Assembly: GCF_011752815.1 (NCBI RefSeq)
Contig: NZ_VWWV01000003.1
Location: 310,001-374,000, forward strand
Source of the DNA: Enterobacter sp. Cy-643
GTDB taxonomy: Bacteria; Pseudomonadota; Gammaproteobacteria; Enterobacterales; Enterobacteriaceae
Direction: 5' to 3'
DNA length: 64,000 nt
Positions 51,618 to 62,558 of the stretch are shown here, piece after piece (the stretch's first letter is position 1; each line of letters starts with the position of its first letter). Below the pieces are notes generated by a model. The model did no database searches, was not told the DNA's origin, and was given only the letters and a program-made list of their open reading frames with translations. The translations under genes were made by a program, and so were the position numbers.

Positions 51618-52466
51618 ATGATTGCGATTACCGGCGCATCCGGCCAGTTGGGCCGCCTTGTTATTGAAGATTTATTGAAAACGGTGAAAGCCGAAGAGAT
51701 CGTGGCCGTTGTGCGTAACCCGGCCAAAGTTGACGATTTTGCCAGCCGTGGCGTGCAGGTTCGCGAGGCGGATTACGGCGATGTCTCTGCGCTGGCAAAA
51801 GCATTCTCCGGCGTGGAAAAAGTGCTGCTGATTTCCTCCAGCGAGGTTGGCCAGCGTGCAGTCCAGCACAGCAATATTATTGCCGCAGCTAAACAGGCAG
51901 GCGTGAAACTCATCGCCTATACCAGCCTGCTGCATGCCGACAAATCGCCGCTGGCCCTCGCCGAAGAGCACATTGTCACGGAGCAACAGCTCAAAGCCTC
52001 CGGCGTTCCGTTCGTGCTGCTGCGTAACGGCTGGTATACCGAAAACTACCTGGCCAGCGTGCCGCCTGCGATTCAGCACGGCGTGTTTATCGGCAGCGCC
52101 GGGGAAGGCAAAATCGCCTCTGCAACGCGGGCTGATTACGCGGCAGCGGCTGCTAAAGTGCTGACGCTGGATAACCAGTCAGGCAAAGTTTATGAGCTGG
52201 CGGGAGATCGCGGCTGGACGCTGACCGAACTGGCGGCGGAAGTGAGCCAGCAAAGCGGCAAACCCGTGGTTTATCAAAACCTGAACGAGGCCGATTTTAA
52301 AGCTGCACTTCAGGGAGCTGGCCTGCCGGAAGGCTTTGCCGCGCTGCTGGCAAACTCCGATGCTGGAGCGGAAAAAGGTGGTCTTTTTGACGACAGCCAC
52401 CAGCTCAGCAAACTGATCGGTCGCCCAACCACATCGCTTCGCGACAGCGTGAAAAGCGCCCTTTAA
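51618..52466 (+). CDS. qorB: NAD(P)H:quinone oxidoreductase 2, SDR-type
   Basis: NADPH-dependent quinone reductase of the atypical short-chain dehydrogenase family (NmrA-like), 282 residues (286 in E. coli QorB/YtfG). Dinucleotide motif T-G-A-S-G-Q-L-G at the N-terminus, L-L-I-S-S-S-E-V-G-Q-R and L-R-N-G-W-Y-T-E-N-Y conserved. ATG 51618 has AGGAG upstream; the frame extends 16 codons further without similarity. Confidence 0.95.
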   Translation: MIAITGASGQLGRLVIEDLLKTVKAEEIVAVVRNPAKVDDFASRGVQVREADYGDVSALAKAFSGVEKVLLISSSEVGQRAVQHSNIIAAAKQAGVKLIAYTSLLHADKSPLALAEEHIVTEQQLKASGVPFVLLRNGWYTENYLASVPPAIQHGVFIGSAGEGKIASATRADYAAAAAKVLTLDNQSGKVYELAGDRGWTLTELAAEVSQQSGKPVVYQNLNEADFKAALQGAGLPEGFAALLANSDAGAEKGGLFDDSHQLSKLIGRPTTSLRDSVKSAL

Positions 52467-52544
52467 TTGTTAAAAGCTGGTTAACAACTAGCCCTGCACG
52501 CGGACATCTCTATAATAACGGGAGAGTCCGCGTGGAGAGAAAGC

Positions 52545-53366
52545 GTGCAGGGAGTTCCCGAGCAGTTCAGCGATGAGAAAGACAGCGCCCAGTTCCGGCA
52601 TTTGCCGCAATTGCCGGGCGTTGAGCTTTATCACGCCCATATTGCGAAGTACGCCTTTGAGCCACACACCCACGAAGCCTTCGGTATCGGGGCCATCACC
52701 TGGGGCGCAGAGCGCTTTCGTTACCGGGGCGAACAGCTGGTTGCCCCCACGGACTCGCTGGTGCTAATGAACCCGGAAGAGCTGCATACTGGCGAAGCCG
52801 CCAGCGAAGACGGCTGGCAGTACCGCATGATTTACCTGGATCCTAACCTGCTGGAGTCGCTGACCGGGGAGAGAAGCTGGTGGTTTAACGCCGCCGTGAA
52901 TCACGATCCCGTTCGTGCCCGCCAGGTTTCGCAGTTTATCGCTGGCCTTTGGCAGGCCGAGGATACGCTCACTCAACAGGGACTGCTGCTGAACCTCGTC
53001 GAGGCGTTTCGCCCCTATGCTCGCCATCTTCCTGGGATCCACGAGGCGGCAAACCGCTTCGCCCTCGTTCGCGAATACCTTTACGATAACTATATGCACA
53101 CCATCACCCTTGAAGATTTAGCGGGGCTGGTGTCCCTTAGCCCTTACCATTTCCAGCGGCAGTTCAAAGCCTGCTACCACGTCACCCCACACCAGATGCT
53201 AATGGCGATTCGCCTGTGGCACGCCAAACAGTTTCTCACTCACGGCATGCCTGCTGCCCAGGTTGCTGCCGCCAGCGGCCTGACGGACCAGGCCCACCTG
53301 ACCCGCGCCTTTGCCCAGCGCTATGGCATTACTCCCGTACGTTACCAAAAGCAGGTCAGCCGCTAA
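52545..53366 (+). CDS. AraC-family transcriptional regulator
   Basis: 273 residues. An N-terminal cupin-type AraC ligand domain (H-T-H-E-A-F-G-I-G at about 41-49) is followed by two helix-turn-helix units in the C-terminal 100 residues (I-T-L-E-D-L-A-G-L-V-S-L-S-P-Y-H-F-Q-R-Q-F-K and the second ending G-I-T-P-V-R-Y). The GTG start at 52545 has TGGAGAG upstream; no ATG occurs before the cupin domain. It lies 79 bases before ytfF in the same direction, a gene not found between qorB and ytfF in E. coli, so it may control the exporter-like ytfF. Confidence 0.88.
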   Translation: MQGVPEQFSDEKDSAQFRHLPQLPGVELYHAHIAKYAFEPHTHEAFGIGAITWGAERFRYRGEQLVAPTDSLVLMNPEELHTGEAASEDGWQYRMIYLDPNLLESLTGERSWWFNAAVNHDPVRARQVSQFIAGLWQAEDTLTQQGLLLNLVEAFRPYARHLPGIHEAANRFALVREYLYDNYMHTITLEDLAGLVSLSPYHFQRQFKACYHVTPHQMLMAIRLWHAKQFLTHGMPAAQVAAASGLTDQAHLTRAFAQRYGITPVRYQKQVSR

Positions 53367-53445
53367 CAAGACAGCAACCTGGTACAATACGCCTCAGCAC
53401 GATCCCCCTACACTGCGCTAAATTGTGTTGTTGCAGGAAATAAAG

Positions 53446-54405
53446 ATGTTAAGTGGTGTGATGTACGCCCTGCTGGCGGGGCTGATGTGGGGATTAATTT
53501 TTGTGGGGCCAATTATCGTCCCGGACTATCCGGCTGCCCTGCAGTCGACCGGGCGCTATCTCGCCCTTGGGCTGATTGCGATGCCCATTGCCTGGCTTGG
53601 GCGCAAGCGCCTGCGCGAGCTGAGCCGCCGGGACTGGTTTACCGCCCTGAAGCTCTCGAGCGTCGGAAACCTGATTTATTACGTCTGCCTGGCGAGCGCC
53701 ATTCAGCGTACCGGGGCGCCTATCGCGACGATGATCATCGGCACGTTGCCGGTGGTGATCCCCATTTTTGCTAACCTGCTATACAGCAAAAGAGACGGCA
53801 AGCTGCCGTGGCGACGCCTTGCCCCGGCGCTGGTGGTGATTGCCGCCGGATTAATTATGGTGAATACCGCCGAGATCCGCGGCGAGCAGGGCGATTTCAG
53901 CTGGTGGCGCTACATCAGCGGTATTCTGCTGGCGTTTGTTTCGGTGGCCTGCTGGGCCTGGTATGCCCTGCGCAATGCCCGCTGGCTTCGGGAGAACCCG
54001 GATAAGAACCCGATGATGTGGGCCACGGTTCAGGGGCTTTCCACGCTGCCCTTCTCGCTTATCGGCTATACCGCCGTGTGCATTTGGATGGGCAGTCATA
54101 ATGCTGGCTTTACCCTGCCCTTCGGCCCGCGCCCCGAAGTGTTTATTACATTGATGCTGGCGATCGCCATTCTTTGCTCGTGGCTGGGAAATCTGTGCTG
54201 GAACATCGCCTGCCAGCGTCTGCCGACGGTGATTGTCGGCCCGTTGATTGTCTTTGAGATTTTAGCCGGTCTGGCGTACAACTTCATGATTCGGCAAAGC
54301 TGGCCGCCGCTGCTGACGCTCTGTGGGGTCCTATGCCTTACGATTGGCGTAGTGCTGTCGGTGCGATCCAAACCGGAGAAAGCAACGGTGGTTCAGGTTT
54401 CCTAG
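53446..54405 (+). CDS. ytfF: EamA/DMT-family transporter YtfF
   Basis: Inner-membrane drug/metabolite transporter-family protein of 319 residues (E. coli YtfF 321) with about ten hydrophobic helices and two EamA repeats. Conserved segments include L-A-G-L-M-W-G-L-I-F-V-G-P at the N-terminus, C-L-A-S-A-I-Q-R-T-G-A-P and C-W-A-W-Y-A-L-R-N-A-R-W. ATG 53446 has AGGA seven bases upstream. Substrate unknown. A strong terminator follows. Confidence 0.93.
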   Translation: MLSGVMYALLAGLMWGLIFVGPIIVPDYPAALQSTGRYLALGLIAMPIAWLGRKRLRELSRRDWFTALKLSSVGNLIYYVCLASAIQRTGAPIATMIIGTLPVVIPIFANLLYSKRDGKLPWRRLAPALVVIAAGLIMVNTAEIRGEQGDFSWWRYISGILLAFVSVACWAWYALRNARWLRENPDKNPMMWATVQGLSTLPFSLIGYTAVCIWMGSHNAGFTLPFGPRPEVFITLMLAIAILCSWLGNLCWNIACQRLPTVIVGPLIVFEILAGLAYNFMIRQSWPPLLTLCGVLCLTIGVVLSVRSKPEKATVVQVS

Positions 54406-54445
54406 GCATAAAAAAGCCGGGATTTACCCCGGCCTTAAGAAGAAG

Positions 54446-54475
54446 ATCCCGGCTAAATATCGCCGGGATTTTTTA
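54446..54475. terminator. Bidirectional terminator between ytfF and the chemoreceptor gene
   Basis: ATCCCGGC-N8-GCCGGGAT with six T's. A preceding hairpin (GCCGGG...CCCGGC, 54415-54433) adds a second arm. The T-run overlaps the end of the convergent chemoreceptor gene. Confidence 0.85.
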
Positions 54476-56128
54476 GAAGGTTTCCCAGTTCGCATCCGAA
54501 ACCGGCATCACCTGTTTGGTTTTTAATTGCGGCGTTTTTACATGTGCAGCTTTTACGAGACTCGGCGCACGACGGCTGATTTTAAACACCGCTACCGCTT
54601 CATTAAGGCGCGAGGCCTGCTCTTCAAGCGCAGCCGCTGCGGCCGCGGACTCTTCGACCAGCGAGGCATTCTGCTGGGTTACGCGGTCCATCTCCGCCAC
54701 AGCCTGCCCAACCTGGTCGATCCCCCGGCTTTGCTCGTCCGACGCGGACGCAATTTCACCCATAATATCGGTAACCCGGGTTACGGCGCTGACGATTTCC
54801 GCCATCGTTTTACCGGCTTCATTCACCAGATCTGAGCCTGCGTTAACGCGCTCGCCGGAATCATCGATCAGCGCTTTAATCTCTTTTGCTGCCTGGGCGC
54901 TGCGCTGGGCAAGCGTACGCACTTCACCCGCTACCACGGCAAACCCGCGACCTTGCTCACCCGCTCTTGCCGCTTCTACCGCTGCGTTAAGCGCCAGGAT
55001 ATTGGTCTGGAAGGCAATGCCGTCAATCACGCTGGTAATTTGGGCGATTTTGCTTGAGCTGGTGGCAATTTCATCCATTGTCCGCACCACGCCTTCCACC
55101 ACGTTGCCGCCTTTTTTCGCGGTCGTGGAAGCGTCCAGAGCAAGACGAGAAGCCTGCCGTGCGTTGTCGGCGTTTTGCTTCACCGTCGCCGTCAGCTGTT
55201 CCATGCTGGCCGCCGTTTCTTCCAGCGAAGCCGCCTGCTGTTCGGTACGGGAAGAGAGATCGTTGCTGCCGGCAGAGATTTCACCGGCGCCGGTATAAAT
55301 GGTGTCGGCCCCATCGCGCACTACGCTGACGGTATTTGCCAGGGCGGTTTGCATCTCTTTCACGCTATTCGCCAGCAGGGCCATTTCGTTTTTGCCTTCG
55401 GCCTCAATAGGCCGGGTCAGGTCACCTGCGGCAATGGCACGAATATGATCCATCACTTCACGCAGCGGCATCAGCAGGACGCGACGCATCGCGACCCAGC
55501 TCACCACAATCACGCCGATGACGCCAAGCATGACGATGCTAAGGATCCATAAAATCCGCTGGTAGTCGGCCTGATTATCGCGCACGCCCTGGCTGGACAG
55601 CTCGGCCTGTTCATCGCGCCATTCGCGGTAGACCTTCTGCATCGCCACCTGCTTTTGTTCCGCATTTTGCTTGAACATTTGCTCGAGGTTGCCTTCGGCC
55701 AGGAAGGTGTTCATTTTGGCAAGCGTAGAAGCATAGTTATGGTATTGCGCTTCCAGCTCATCGCTCAGATGAGGCCGCAGCCCAGGGGTATCGGGTAATG
55801 CCTGGTACTTTTCGAAATGGCTTTGCGCTTCCGCCAGCAGTGAATTAGCCGTGGCGACTAACTCCTGGAGCTGCCCGCCGTTGATCTGATTTGCCATGCT
55901 GCCCTGAATACGCAGCATGCCGCGGTTCAGCGTGACGCGAGCCTGGTTGAGGCCGATCCAGGCATCGGTAAATTCAGCCACGTTCTGGCTGGAGAGTTGG
56001 GAGACGGTGAAGTTGTTCTTATCGTTATTGAGGGCATTGATGAAAACCGTGGCTGACAGCAGCTGCATGAGCCCCAGCACAATCAACACGGTAACCAGTA
56101 AGGTGATAACTTTCATTCTTTTAAACAT
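54473..56128 (-). CDS. Methyl-accepting chemotaxis protein with NWETF tether
   Basis: 551-residue chemoreceptor of the Tsr/Tar type: membrane helix (about 8-30), four-helix-bundle periplasmic sensor (to about 190), second helix (about 192-215), HAMP, methylation helices and the invariant tip [23 protein letters not shown]. It ends N-W-E-T-F, the pentapeptide that recruits CheR and CheB, so it is a major (high-abundance-type) receptor. It has a sigma-28 promoter and is not present in E. coli between ytfF and ytfE. Ligand unknown. Confidence 0.94.
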   Translation of the reverse strand: MFKRMKVITLLVTVLIVLGLMQLLSATVFINALNNDKNNFTVSQLSSQNVAEFTDAWIGLNQARVTLNRGMLRIQGSMANQINGGQLQELVATANSLLAEAQSHFEKYQALPDTPGLRPHLSDELEAQYHNYASTLAKMNTFLAEGNLEQMFKQNAEQKQVAMQKVYREWRDEQAELSSQGVRDNQADYQRILWILSIVMLGVIGVIVVSWVAMRRVLLMPLREVMDHIRAIAAGDLTRPIEAEGKNEMALLANSVKEMQTALANTVSVVRDGADTIYTGAGEISAGSNDLSSRTEQQAASLEETAASMEQLTATVKQNADNARQASRLALDASTTAKKGGNVVEGVVRTMDEIATSSSKIAQITSVIDGIAFQTNILALNAAVEAARAGEQGRGFAVVAGEVRTLAQRSAQAAKEIKALIDDSGERVNAGSDLVNEAGKTMAEIVSAVTRVTDIMGEIASASDEQSRGIDQVGQAVAEMDRVTQQNASLVEESAAAAAALEEQASRLNEAVAVFKISRRAPSLVKAAHVKTPQLKTKQVMPVSDANWETF

Positions 56129-56167
56129 GTATAGCCTTTTCTTATGCAGATATTGTCCGACGTCTAA

Positions 56168-56194
56168 CTATCGGCAGTACCTCCTGGTTATTTA
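56168..56194 (-). promoter_or_regulatory. Sigma-28 (FliA) promoter of the NWETF chemoreceptor gene
   Basis: On the minus strand TAAA-N15-GCCGATAG, one base from the consensus GCCGATAA, ending 39 bases before the chemoreceptor ATG. Confidence 0.85.
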
Positions 56195-56325
56195 TGCTTC
56201 GTCCCTCAATAAACCACCATTTTTGGGGATTTTTTGTAATCATTCAGTATGTTAAGTGGAAAACATTTTTTGTGATCCACATCTCGCTATGATCGCTGCC
56301 CCGAAAGGGTTATAGTGCCCACATA

Positions 56326-56348
56326 AAGATGCATTTAAAATACATCTT
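56326..56348. promoter_or_regulatory. NsrR operator of ytfE
   Basis: A 23-base palindrome, AAGATGCATTT-A-AAATACATCTT, with 10 of 11 symmetric pairs, matches the NsrR consensus. It lies 25 bases before ytfE. Nitric-oxide-sensing NsrR represses ytfE in E. coli. Confidence 0.85.
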
Positions 56349-56373
56349 ATATTTCATGATGAGGAATCAAGCT

Positions 56374-57039
56374 ATGGCCTACCGCGATCAACCTTTAGGT
56401 GAACTGGCGCTGACTATTCCACGCGCTTCCGCGCTGTTTCGTAAACTGGATTTGGATTTTTGCTGCGGCGGGAAACAGACGCTGCTGCGGGCGGCAACGC
56501 GCAAGGAGCTGGATCTCGAAAAGATTGAAGCTCAGTTGGCCGCATTAGCTGAACAACCCATAGAGAAAGACTGGCGCGCTGCGCCGCTGGCAGAAATCAT
56601 CGACCACATTATTGTGCGCTTCCACGACCGCCACCGTGAGCAGCTGCCGGAGCTGATTCTGCAGGCAACCAAAGTCGAGCGCGTCCATGCCGATAAGCCC
56701 AACGTGCCGAAAGGGCTGGCGAAATACCTCACCATGCTGCATCAGGAACTGAGCAGCCACATGATGAAAGAGGAACAAATCCTGTTCCCGATGATTAAAC
56801 AAGGCATAGGCACTCAGGCCGGCGGCCCGATTAGCGTGATGGAAAGCGAGCATGTTGATGCGGGCGAACTGCTGGAAGTGATTAAGCACACCACCAATAA
56901 CGTCACGCCTCCGCCGGAAGCCTGCACGACGTGGAAAGCGATGTATAACGGGATTAATGAACTGATTGAAGACTTGATGAACCACATCAGTCTGGAGAAT
57001 AACGTCCTGTTTCCACGCGCGTTGAGCGGGGAAAAATAA
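56374..57039 (+). CDS. ytfE: Iron-sulfur cluster repair protein YtfE (RIC)
   Basis: Di-iron hemerythrin-like protein of 221 residues that helps repair Fe-S clusters after nitrosative stress. N-terminal ScdA domain with Cys30-Cys31 (D-F-C-C-G-G), then His and Glu iron ligands in [18 protein letters not shown] and [10 protein letters not shown] start at ATG 56374 (M-A-Y-R-D-Q-P-L-G) by E. coli alignment; the frame is open from 56329 but that lies in the NsrR site. Confidence 0.96.
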   Translation: MAYRDQPLGELALTIPRASALFRKLDLDFCCGGKQTLLRAATRKELDLEKIEAQLAALAEQPIEKDWRAAPLAEIIDHIIVRFHDRHREQLPELILQATKVERVHADKPNVPKGLAKYLTMLHQELSSHMMKEEQILFPMIKQGIGTQAGGPISVMESEHVDAGELLEVIKHTTNNVTPPPEACTTWKAMYNGINELIEDLMNHISLENNVLFPRALSGEK

Positions 57040-57058
57040 GCACTTCACCTAACAAAAA

Positions 57059-57089
57059 GCCCTCTCCCGGAAAAGGAGAGGGCTTTTTT
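57059..57089. terminator. Intrinsic terminator between ytfE and cycA
   Basis: GCCCTCTCC-N6-GGAGAGGGC followed by a T-run; A's before the stem give it bidirectional character for the convergent genes. Confidence 0.88.
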
Positions 57090-57108
57090 AGCGCTTATCC
57101 AAAACCGA

Positions 57109-58521
57109 CTACTTGCCGATATTTGCCAGGCGTTTTTTGCCCACGAACAGCCAGCCAGCCCCCAGCACAATGAACCACAGCGGCGTCACGATCAGCGCCT
57201 GACGGGTATCATCTTCCAGCGTCAGCAGGACAATCACAAAGACGAAGAACGCCATGCACACCCAGCACATCAGCTTGCCCAGCGGCATCTTATAGATGGA
57301 CTTCTCGTGCAGATGAGGACGCTGTTTGCGGTACACCAGGTACGAACAAAGAATGATGGTCCAGACGAACATGAACAGAATCGCAGAAACCGTGGTGATC
57401 ATAGTAAAAGCCGCAATCACGTTCGGATTTACGTAAAGCATCACCACACCGCCCAGCAGACAGATACAGGAGAAGGTTAGCCCTTTCGCCGGTACCGCAC
57501 GTTTGGAAAGCTTAGCGAATGCTTTAGGCGCCACGCCGTCCTGCGCTAGGCCGAACAGCATACGGCTGGTAGAGAACACGCCGCTGTTCGCGGAGGAAGC
57601 CGCAGAAGTCAGCACCACAAAGTTGATGATACTCGCCGCAGCCGGCAGGCCGACCAGCATGAAGAGCTCAACGAACGGGCTCTTGTTCGGCACCACGGAG
57701 CTCCACGGCGTCACCGACATGATGATGATCAGCGAGAAGACGTAGAACATAATGATGCGCACAGGGATCGAGTTAATCGCCCGCGGCAGTGATTTTTCAG
57801 GATCTTTGGTTTCCGCGGCCGTGGTGCCCACCAGCTCAATACCTACGAAAGCAAAGACCGCTATCTGGAACCCGGCAAAGAAGCCGCTGATGCCTTTCGG
57901 GAACCAGCCGCCGTCGTTCCAGAGGTTGTTGAAGGAGGCTTCAACGCCGGACGGAGAATGGAAGCTGGTTAACACCATCACCAGCCCGATGACGATCAGC
58001 GCGACGATGGCGACGATTTTGATCATCGCGAACCAGAACTCCATCTCACCGAACATTTTCACGGTGGCCAGGTTCAGGCTCAGCAGCACCAGCACAACGG
58101 CCAGCGAGGCGACCCAGTCGGAAAGCCCGGGGAACCAGAACTGGGCGTAGGCGGTTATCGCCACGACGTCCGCCATCCCGGTCACCACCCAGCAGAACCA
58201 GTATGTCCAACCGGTGAAATATCCCGCCCACGGCCCCAGCAAATCTGCGGCAAAATCGCTGAACGATTTATATTCCAGATTCGATAGCAGCAGCTCGCCC
58301 ATCGCACGCATCACGAAGAACAGCATAAAGCCGATGATCATGTAGACGAAGATGATGGACGGCCCCGCAAGGCTGATGGTTTTCCCTGACCCCATAAACA
58401 AGCCGGTGCCGATGGCCCCCCCAATGGCAATAAGCTGAATATGGCGGTTTGTTAAATTACGCCGCAGCGACTGCTCGGTCGGCGCCTGAGCGTCGTCCGC
58501 GACTTTGACCTGATCTACCAT
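57109..58521 (-). CDS. cycA: D-serine/D-alanine/glycine:H+ symporter
   Basis: Amino-acid permease of the APC family, 470 residues like E. coli CycA, with about 12 helices and family motif A-I-G-G-A-I-G-T-G-L-F-M-G-S-G. Imports glycine, D-alanine, D-serine and cycloserine. In E. coli it is repressed by GcvB RNA through its start region. The 278 bases upstream are AT-rich and should hold its promoter. Confidence 0.96.
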   Translation of the reverse strand: MVDQVKVADDAQAPTEQSLRRNLTNRHIQLIAIGGAIGTGLFMGSGKTISLAGPSIIFVYMIIGFMLFFVMRAMGELLLSNLEYKSFSDFAADLLGPWAGYFTGWTYWFCWVVTGMADVVAITAYAQFWFPGLSDWVASLAVVLVLLSLNLATVKMFGEMEFWFAMIKIVAIVALIVIGLVMVLTSFHSPSGVEASFNNLWNDGGWFPKGISGFFAGFQIAVFAFVGIELVGTTAAETKDPEKSLPRAINSIPVRIIMFYVFSLIIIMSVTPWSSVVPNKSPFVELFMLVGLPAAASIINFVVLTSAASSANSGVFSTSRMLFGLAQDGVAPKAFAKLSKRAVPAKGLTFSCICLLGGVVMLYVNPNVIAAFTMITTVSAILFMFVWTIILCSYLVYRKQRPHLHEKSIYKMPLGKLMCWVCMAFFVFVIVLLTLEDDTRQALIVTPLWFIVLGAGWLFVGKKRLANIGK

Positions 58522-58766
58522 GTTTGTATTTTCCTGTACCTGTCTGTTTTTTCAGGCTCTACTGGCCCGTGAACTGTTTTTACGTGATGTTGTTTTGTGT
58601 GATACGAGGTAAGAATCGGTGGGATAAATAATAAGCACAAGGGCAATGTTAATTTTTTGTTTAATTTGAGTGTGAAATCGCATTCACTGCGCGATATAGC
58701 TCACAAAAATACCCGTAAAACAGGTTAATGCAAGATAAAATCACGCTAATTTATTATTAGTCGATT

Positions 58767-58790
58767 AAAAACCCCGCACCAGGCGGGGTT
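58767..58790 (-). terminator. Intrinsic terminator of fklB
   Basis: AACCCCGC and GCGGGGTT pair over 8 bases; on the minus strand the T-run follows (plus-strand A's at 58767-58771). Confidence 0.82.
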
Positions 58791-58799
58791 CTGAGCGCT

Positions 58800-59420
58800 T
58801 TACAGAATTTCCAGCAGCTCGACTTCAAACACCAGGGTGCTGAATGGTGGGATAGACGCACCGGCACCGCGCTCGCCGTAGGCGAGGTTGTGTGGAATAG
58901 TCAGTTCCCATTTGGAACCTACCGGCATCAGGGTCAGCGCTTCGATCCAGCCAGCAATAACGCCGCTTACCGGGAACTCTGCCGGCTCGCCACGCTGGAC
59001 TGAGCTGTCGAAAACAGTGCCGTCGATCAGCTTACCGGTGTAATGCACGCGAACGTGATCTTTACGGGCTGGGATTGGGCCAGTGCCCTGAGTGATAACG
59101 CGGAACTGCAGGCCAGATTCGGTGCTGCTCACGCCTTCTTTCTCTGCGTTCTCAGCCAGGTATTTTTGGCCTTCTACCGCCAGCTCTTTCTGACGCTCAC
59201 GACGTACTTCGTCCGCACGTTCATGAACCTCACGCAGAGCGCGGTGTACAACGTCAACAGGAACTGCCGGGGCATTCCCTTCCAGCGCGTCACGAAGACC
59301 TGCGACCAGCGCTTCTGGCAGTAAACCTTGCAGGCCTGATTCACTCAGCTGCTGGCCTACCTGTAAACCAATACCGTAACTTGCTTGCGCTTCGACGCTG
59401 TCAAAAGAAGGGGTTGTCAT
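58800..59420 (-). CDS. fklB: FKBP-type peptidyl-prolyl cis-trans isomerase FklB
   Basis: 206 residues, like E. coli FklB (FKBP22): an N-terminal dimerisation helix domain (about 1-90) and a C-terminal FKBP isomerase domain with [25 protein letters not shown] and [11 protein letters not shown]. Isomerises peptidyl-proline bonds. Divergent from ytfB. Confidence 0.96.
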   Translation of the reverse strand: MTTPSFDSVEAQASYGIGLQVGQQLSESGLQGLLPEALVAGLRDALEGNAPAVPVDVVHRALREVHERADEVRRERQKELAVEGQKYLAENAEKEGVSSTESGLQFRVITQGTGPIPARKDHVRVHYTGKLIDGTVFDSSVQRGEPAEFPVSGVIAGWIEALTLMPVGSKWELTIPHNLAYGERGAGASIPPFSTLVFEVELLEIL

Positions 59421-59597
59421 GGATTTTCCTTACATGATGTTTAAAAGCAAGCCCGAAGCATAACAGCGTCAATCCGCAGGGTAAATGACAATGGAGGAAA
59501 GGTGACAAATGCAAACGAAACGGGAACAATAGCTTAAGCGGACGCAAAACTGCGGTTCACCGTCACGGAAACCGGGATTGCCACAGGCATCAAACAG

Positions 59598-59615
59598 TTA
59601 GCGTTTACACGCTAA
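59598..59615. repeat. Short inverted repeat upstream of ytfB
   Basis: TTAGCGT-TTAC-ACGCTAA, a 7-base perfect stem with a 4-base loop, in the 277-base fklB/ytfB divergent gap. No T-run follows; could be an operator. Nothing else stands out in this gap. Confidence 0.5.
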
Positions 59616-59697
59616 ATAATTCGAGTTGCAGCCAATACCGGCAGCTTGAAGCAGGACGAGTCTATACTGGAAAGTATTCTTTTGAGGAGGGTTGCCC

Positions 59698-60285
59698 ATG
59701 CAATTCGCTGTTAAACCATGGCTTACGCGGATTTGGCATGCACCTGAGCATATCCGCCTGTTGGATCCGTTACCTCCCCTGCACCGCCGAGGCATTATTC
59801 TTGGCTTCGCGTGCGTGATTCTCGGCTTTCTCCTGCCAGGGGCAGATAACGATAGTCGCCCGGTCTCACGCGATGCGCAGCTCTCCGTACAATCGCAGTC
59901 ACCGATGCAGGCAGAGCTGACCCCTTCAACCAATAGCAATGTCCCTGCGACGCCGGTTGAGCCTCCACGCGTGGAGGAGCAAACCCAGGCTCCCGTTTCC
60001 CACGACAACAATGATATTGAACAGCAGTGGCGCTCCTATCGCGTAGCGGCCGGCCAGACGATGGCCCAGCTGTTCCGCGATCATAATTTACCGCCAGCGG
60101 ACGTTTACGCCATGGCGCAGGTAGAAGGTGACAGCAAGCCGCTGAGCAACCTGCAAACCGGGCAAATGGTGCAGATTCGGCAAAACGCCAACGGCGTGGT
60201 AACGGGCTTAACCATTGATATCGGCAACGATCAGCAGGTGCTGTTTACCCGCCAGCCGAACGGCAGCTTTATTCGCGCGCAGTAA
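59698..60285 (+). CDS. ytfB: OapA/YtfB cell-division-associated LysM-like protein
   Basis: Inner-membrane anchored protein of 195 residues (E. coli YtfB 212). A single hydrophobic helix (about 32-48, I-I-L-G-F-A-C-V-I-L-G-F-L-L-P) and a Pro/Gln/Thr-rich periplasmic linker lead to a C-terminal OapA/LysM-like domain (Y-R-V-A-A-G-Q-T-M-A-Q-L-F-R-D-H) that binds glycan and is linked to cell division. ATG 59698 is better placed for the AGGAGG (7-base spacing) than the family-aligned TTG at 59692. Homologue of Haemophilus OapA. Confidence 0.9.
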   Translation: MQFAVKPWLTRIWHAPEHIRLLDPLPPLHRRGIILGFACVILGFLLPGADNDSRPVSRDAQLSVQSQSPMQAELTPSTNSNVPATPVEPPRVEEQTQAPVSHDNNDIEQQWRSYRVAAGQTMAQLFRDHNLPPADVYAMAQVEGDSKPLSNLQTGQMVQIRQNANGVVTGLTIDIGNDQQVLFTRQPNGSFIRAQ

Positions 60286-60306
60286 ATATTGCGGCCGCAG
60301 AAAAGC

Positions 60307-60334
60307 AAAACGCCAGCACGAGGCTGGCGTTTTT
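60307..60334. terminator. Bidirectional terminator between ytfB and rplI
   Basis: AAAACGCCAGC-ACGAG-GCTGGCGTTTT: an 11-base stem with A- and T-runs on both sides of the convergent gap. Confidence 0.9.
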
Positions 60335-60353
60335 ACGAGCAGTGAATAAAAAC

Positions 60354-60815
<462 letters not shown>

Positions 60816-60844
60816 TCAAAGTCGTATTAATGGACCGTGACCGA

Positions 60845-61391
<547 letters not shown>

Positions 61392-61399
61392 CATCAGAA

Positions 61400-61880
<481 letters not shown>

Positions 61881-62142
61881 AAAAATTGACGCGTAATCAT
61901 ACTTACCCAGGCCGCTAAACTCAAGGCCGTAGGCAAATAAATTCTCTTTATGACAGGGGGAATGGCTAAGCCTGTGAATTTCAAAACAAAGCCGCAGATC
62001 GTCAAAATATTTTGAAAGAGACCATCAGAAATGGTCACTTTTTATTCAGCCATCAGGAATTACACTTATTGATAACAGGCCGCCACAGCCATTAACAGGA
62101 GCGACGACCACGGATTTCAGGTTTGTTGTAGTGGAGCGCATC
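61881..62142. other. rpsF/yjfY intergenic region
   Basis: With the rpsF leader this is a gene-free stretch of 347 bases. It should contain the divergent promoters of rpsF (minus) and yjfY (plus). I saw no palindromic operator or strong promoter match. Confidence 0.4.
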
Positions 62143-62418
62143 ATGAAAAATATCGTTATTGCCCTTGCCGCTGTACTGCTCTTTAGCGCAAATGCGGCTG
62201 CAGCTATAAAAATCGACGCCCGCCAGGCCAGAAATATGGACGACGTTCAGAGCCTGGGCGTTATTTACATCAATCATAACTTCGCCACCGTTTCTGAAGC
62301 GGAATCGGCCATTCAACAGGATGCTGACCAGCACAACGCGAAGTTTTATCACACGATAATCATGAGAGAACCGGGCAGCAACGGCAATATGCACGTCAGC
62401 GCTGACATCTACCGGTAG
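62143..62418 (+). CDS. yjfY: YjfY, BhsA/McbA-family periplasmic protein
   Basis: Small secreted 91-residue protein of the DUF1471 (YhcN/BhsA/McbA) family, with signal peptide about 1-20 (A-A-V-L-L-F-S-A-N-A-A-A-A) and mature end G-N-M-H-V-S-A-D-I-Y-R as in E. coli YjfY. The family responds to stress and affects biofilm. ATG 62143 has GGAG six bases upstream; the frame's earlier ATG (62131) is less well placed. Confidence 0.93.
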   Translation: MKNIVIALAAVLLFSANAAAAIKIDARQARNMDDVQSLGVIYINHNFATVSEAESAIQQDADQHNAKFYHTIIMREPGSNGNMHVSADIYR

Positions 62419-62478
62419 CTTGAGAGTACGCGTAAACACCAGAGAAGACACCACGACCTAAAAATCCATGTTTGACTT

Positions 62479-62504
62479 GCCCCCGCTTGCGGGGGCTTTT
62501 TTTT
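62479..62504 (+). terminator. Intrinsic terminator after yjfY
   Basis: GCCCCCG-CTTG-CGGGGGC followed by eight T's, 60 bases after yjfY. Confidence 0.9.
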
Positions 62505-62558
62505 GGATAACGCCCCAATACCGCTGGTGACAGCGGCTTTAACATCCAACACACGCGT

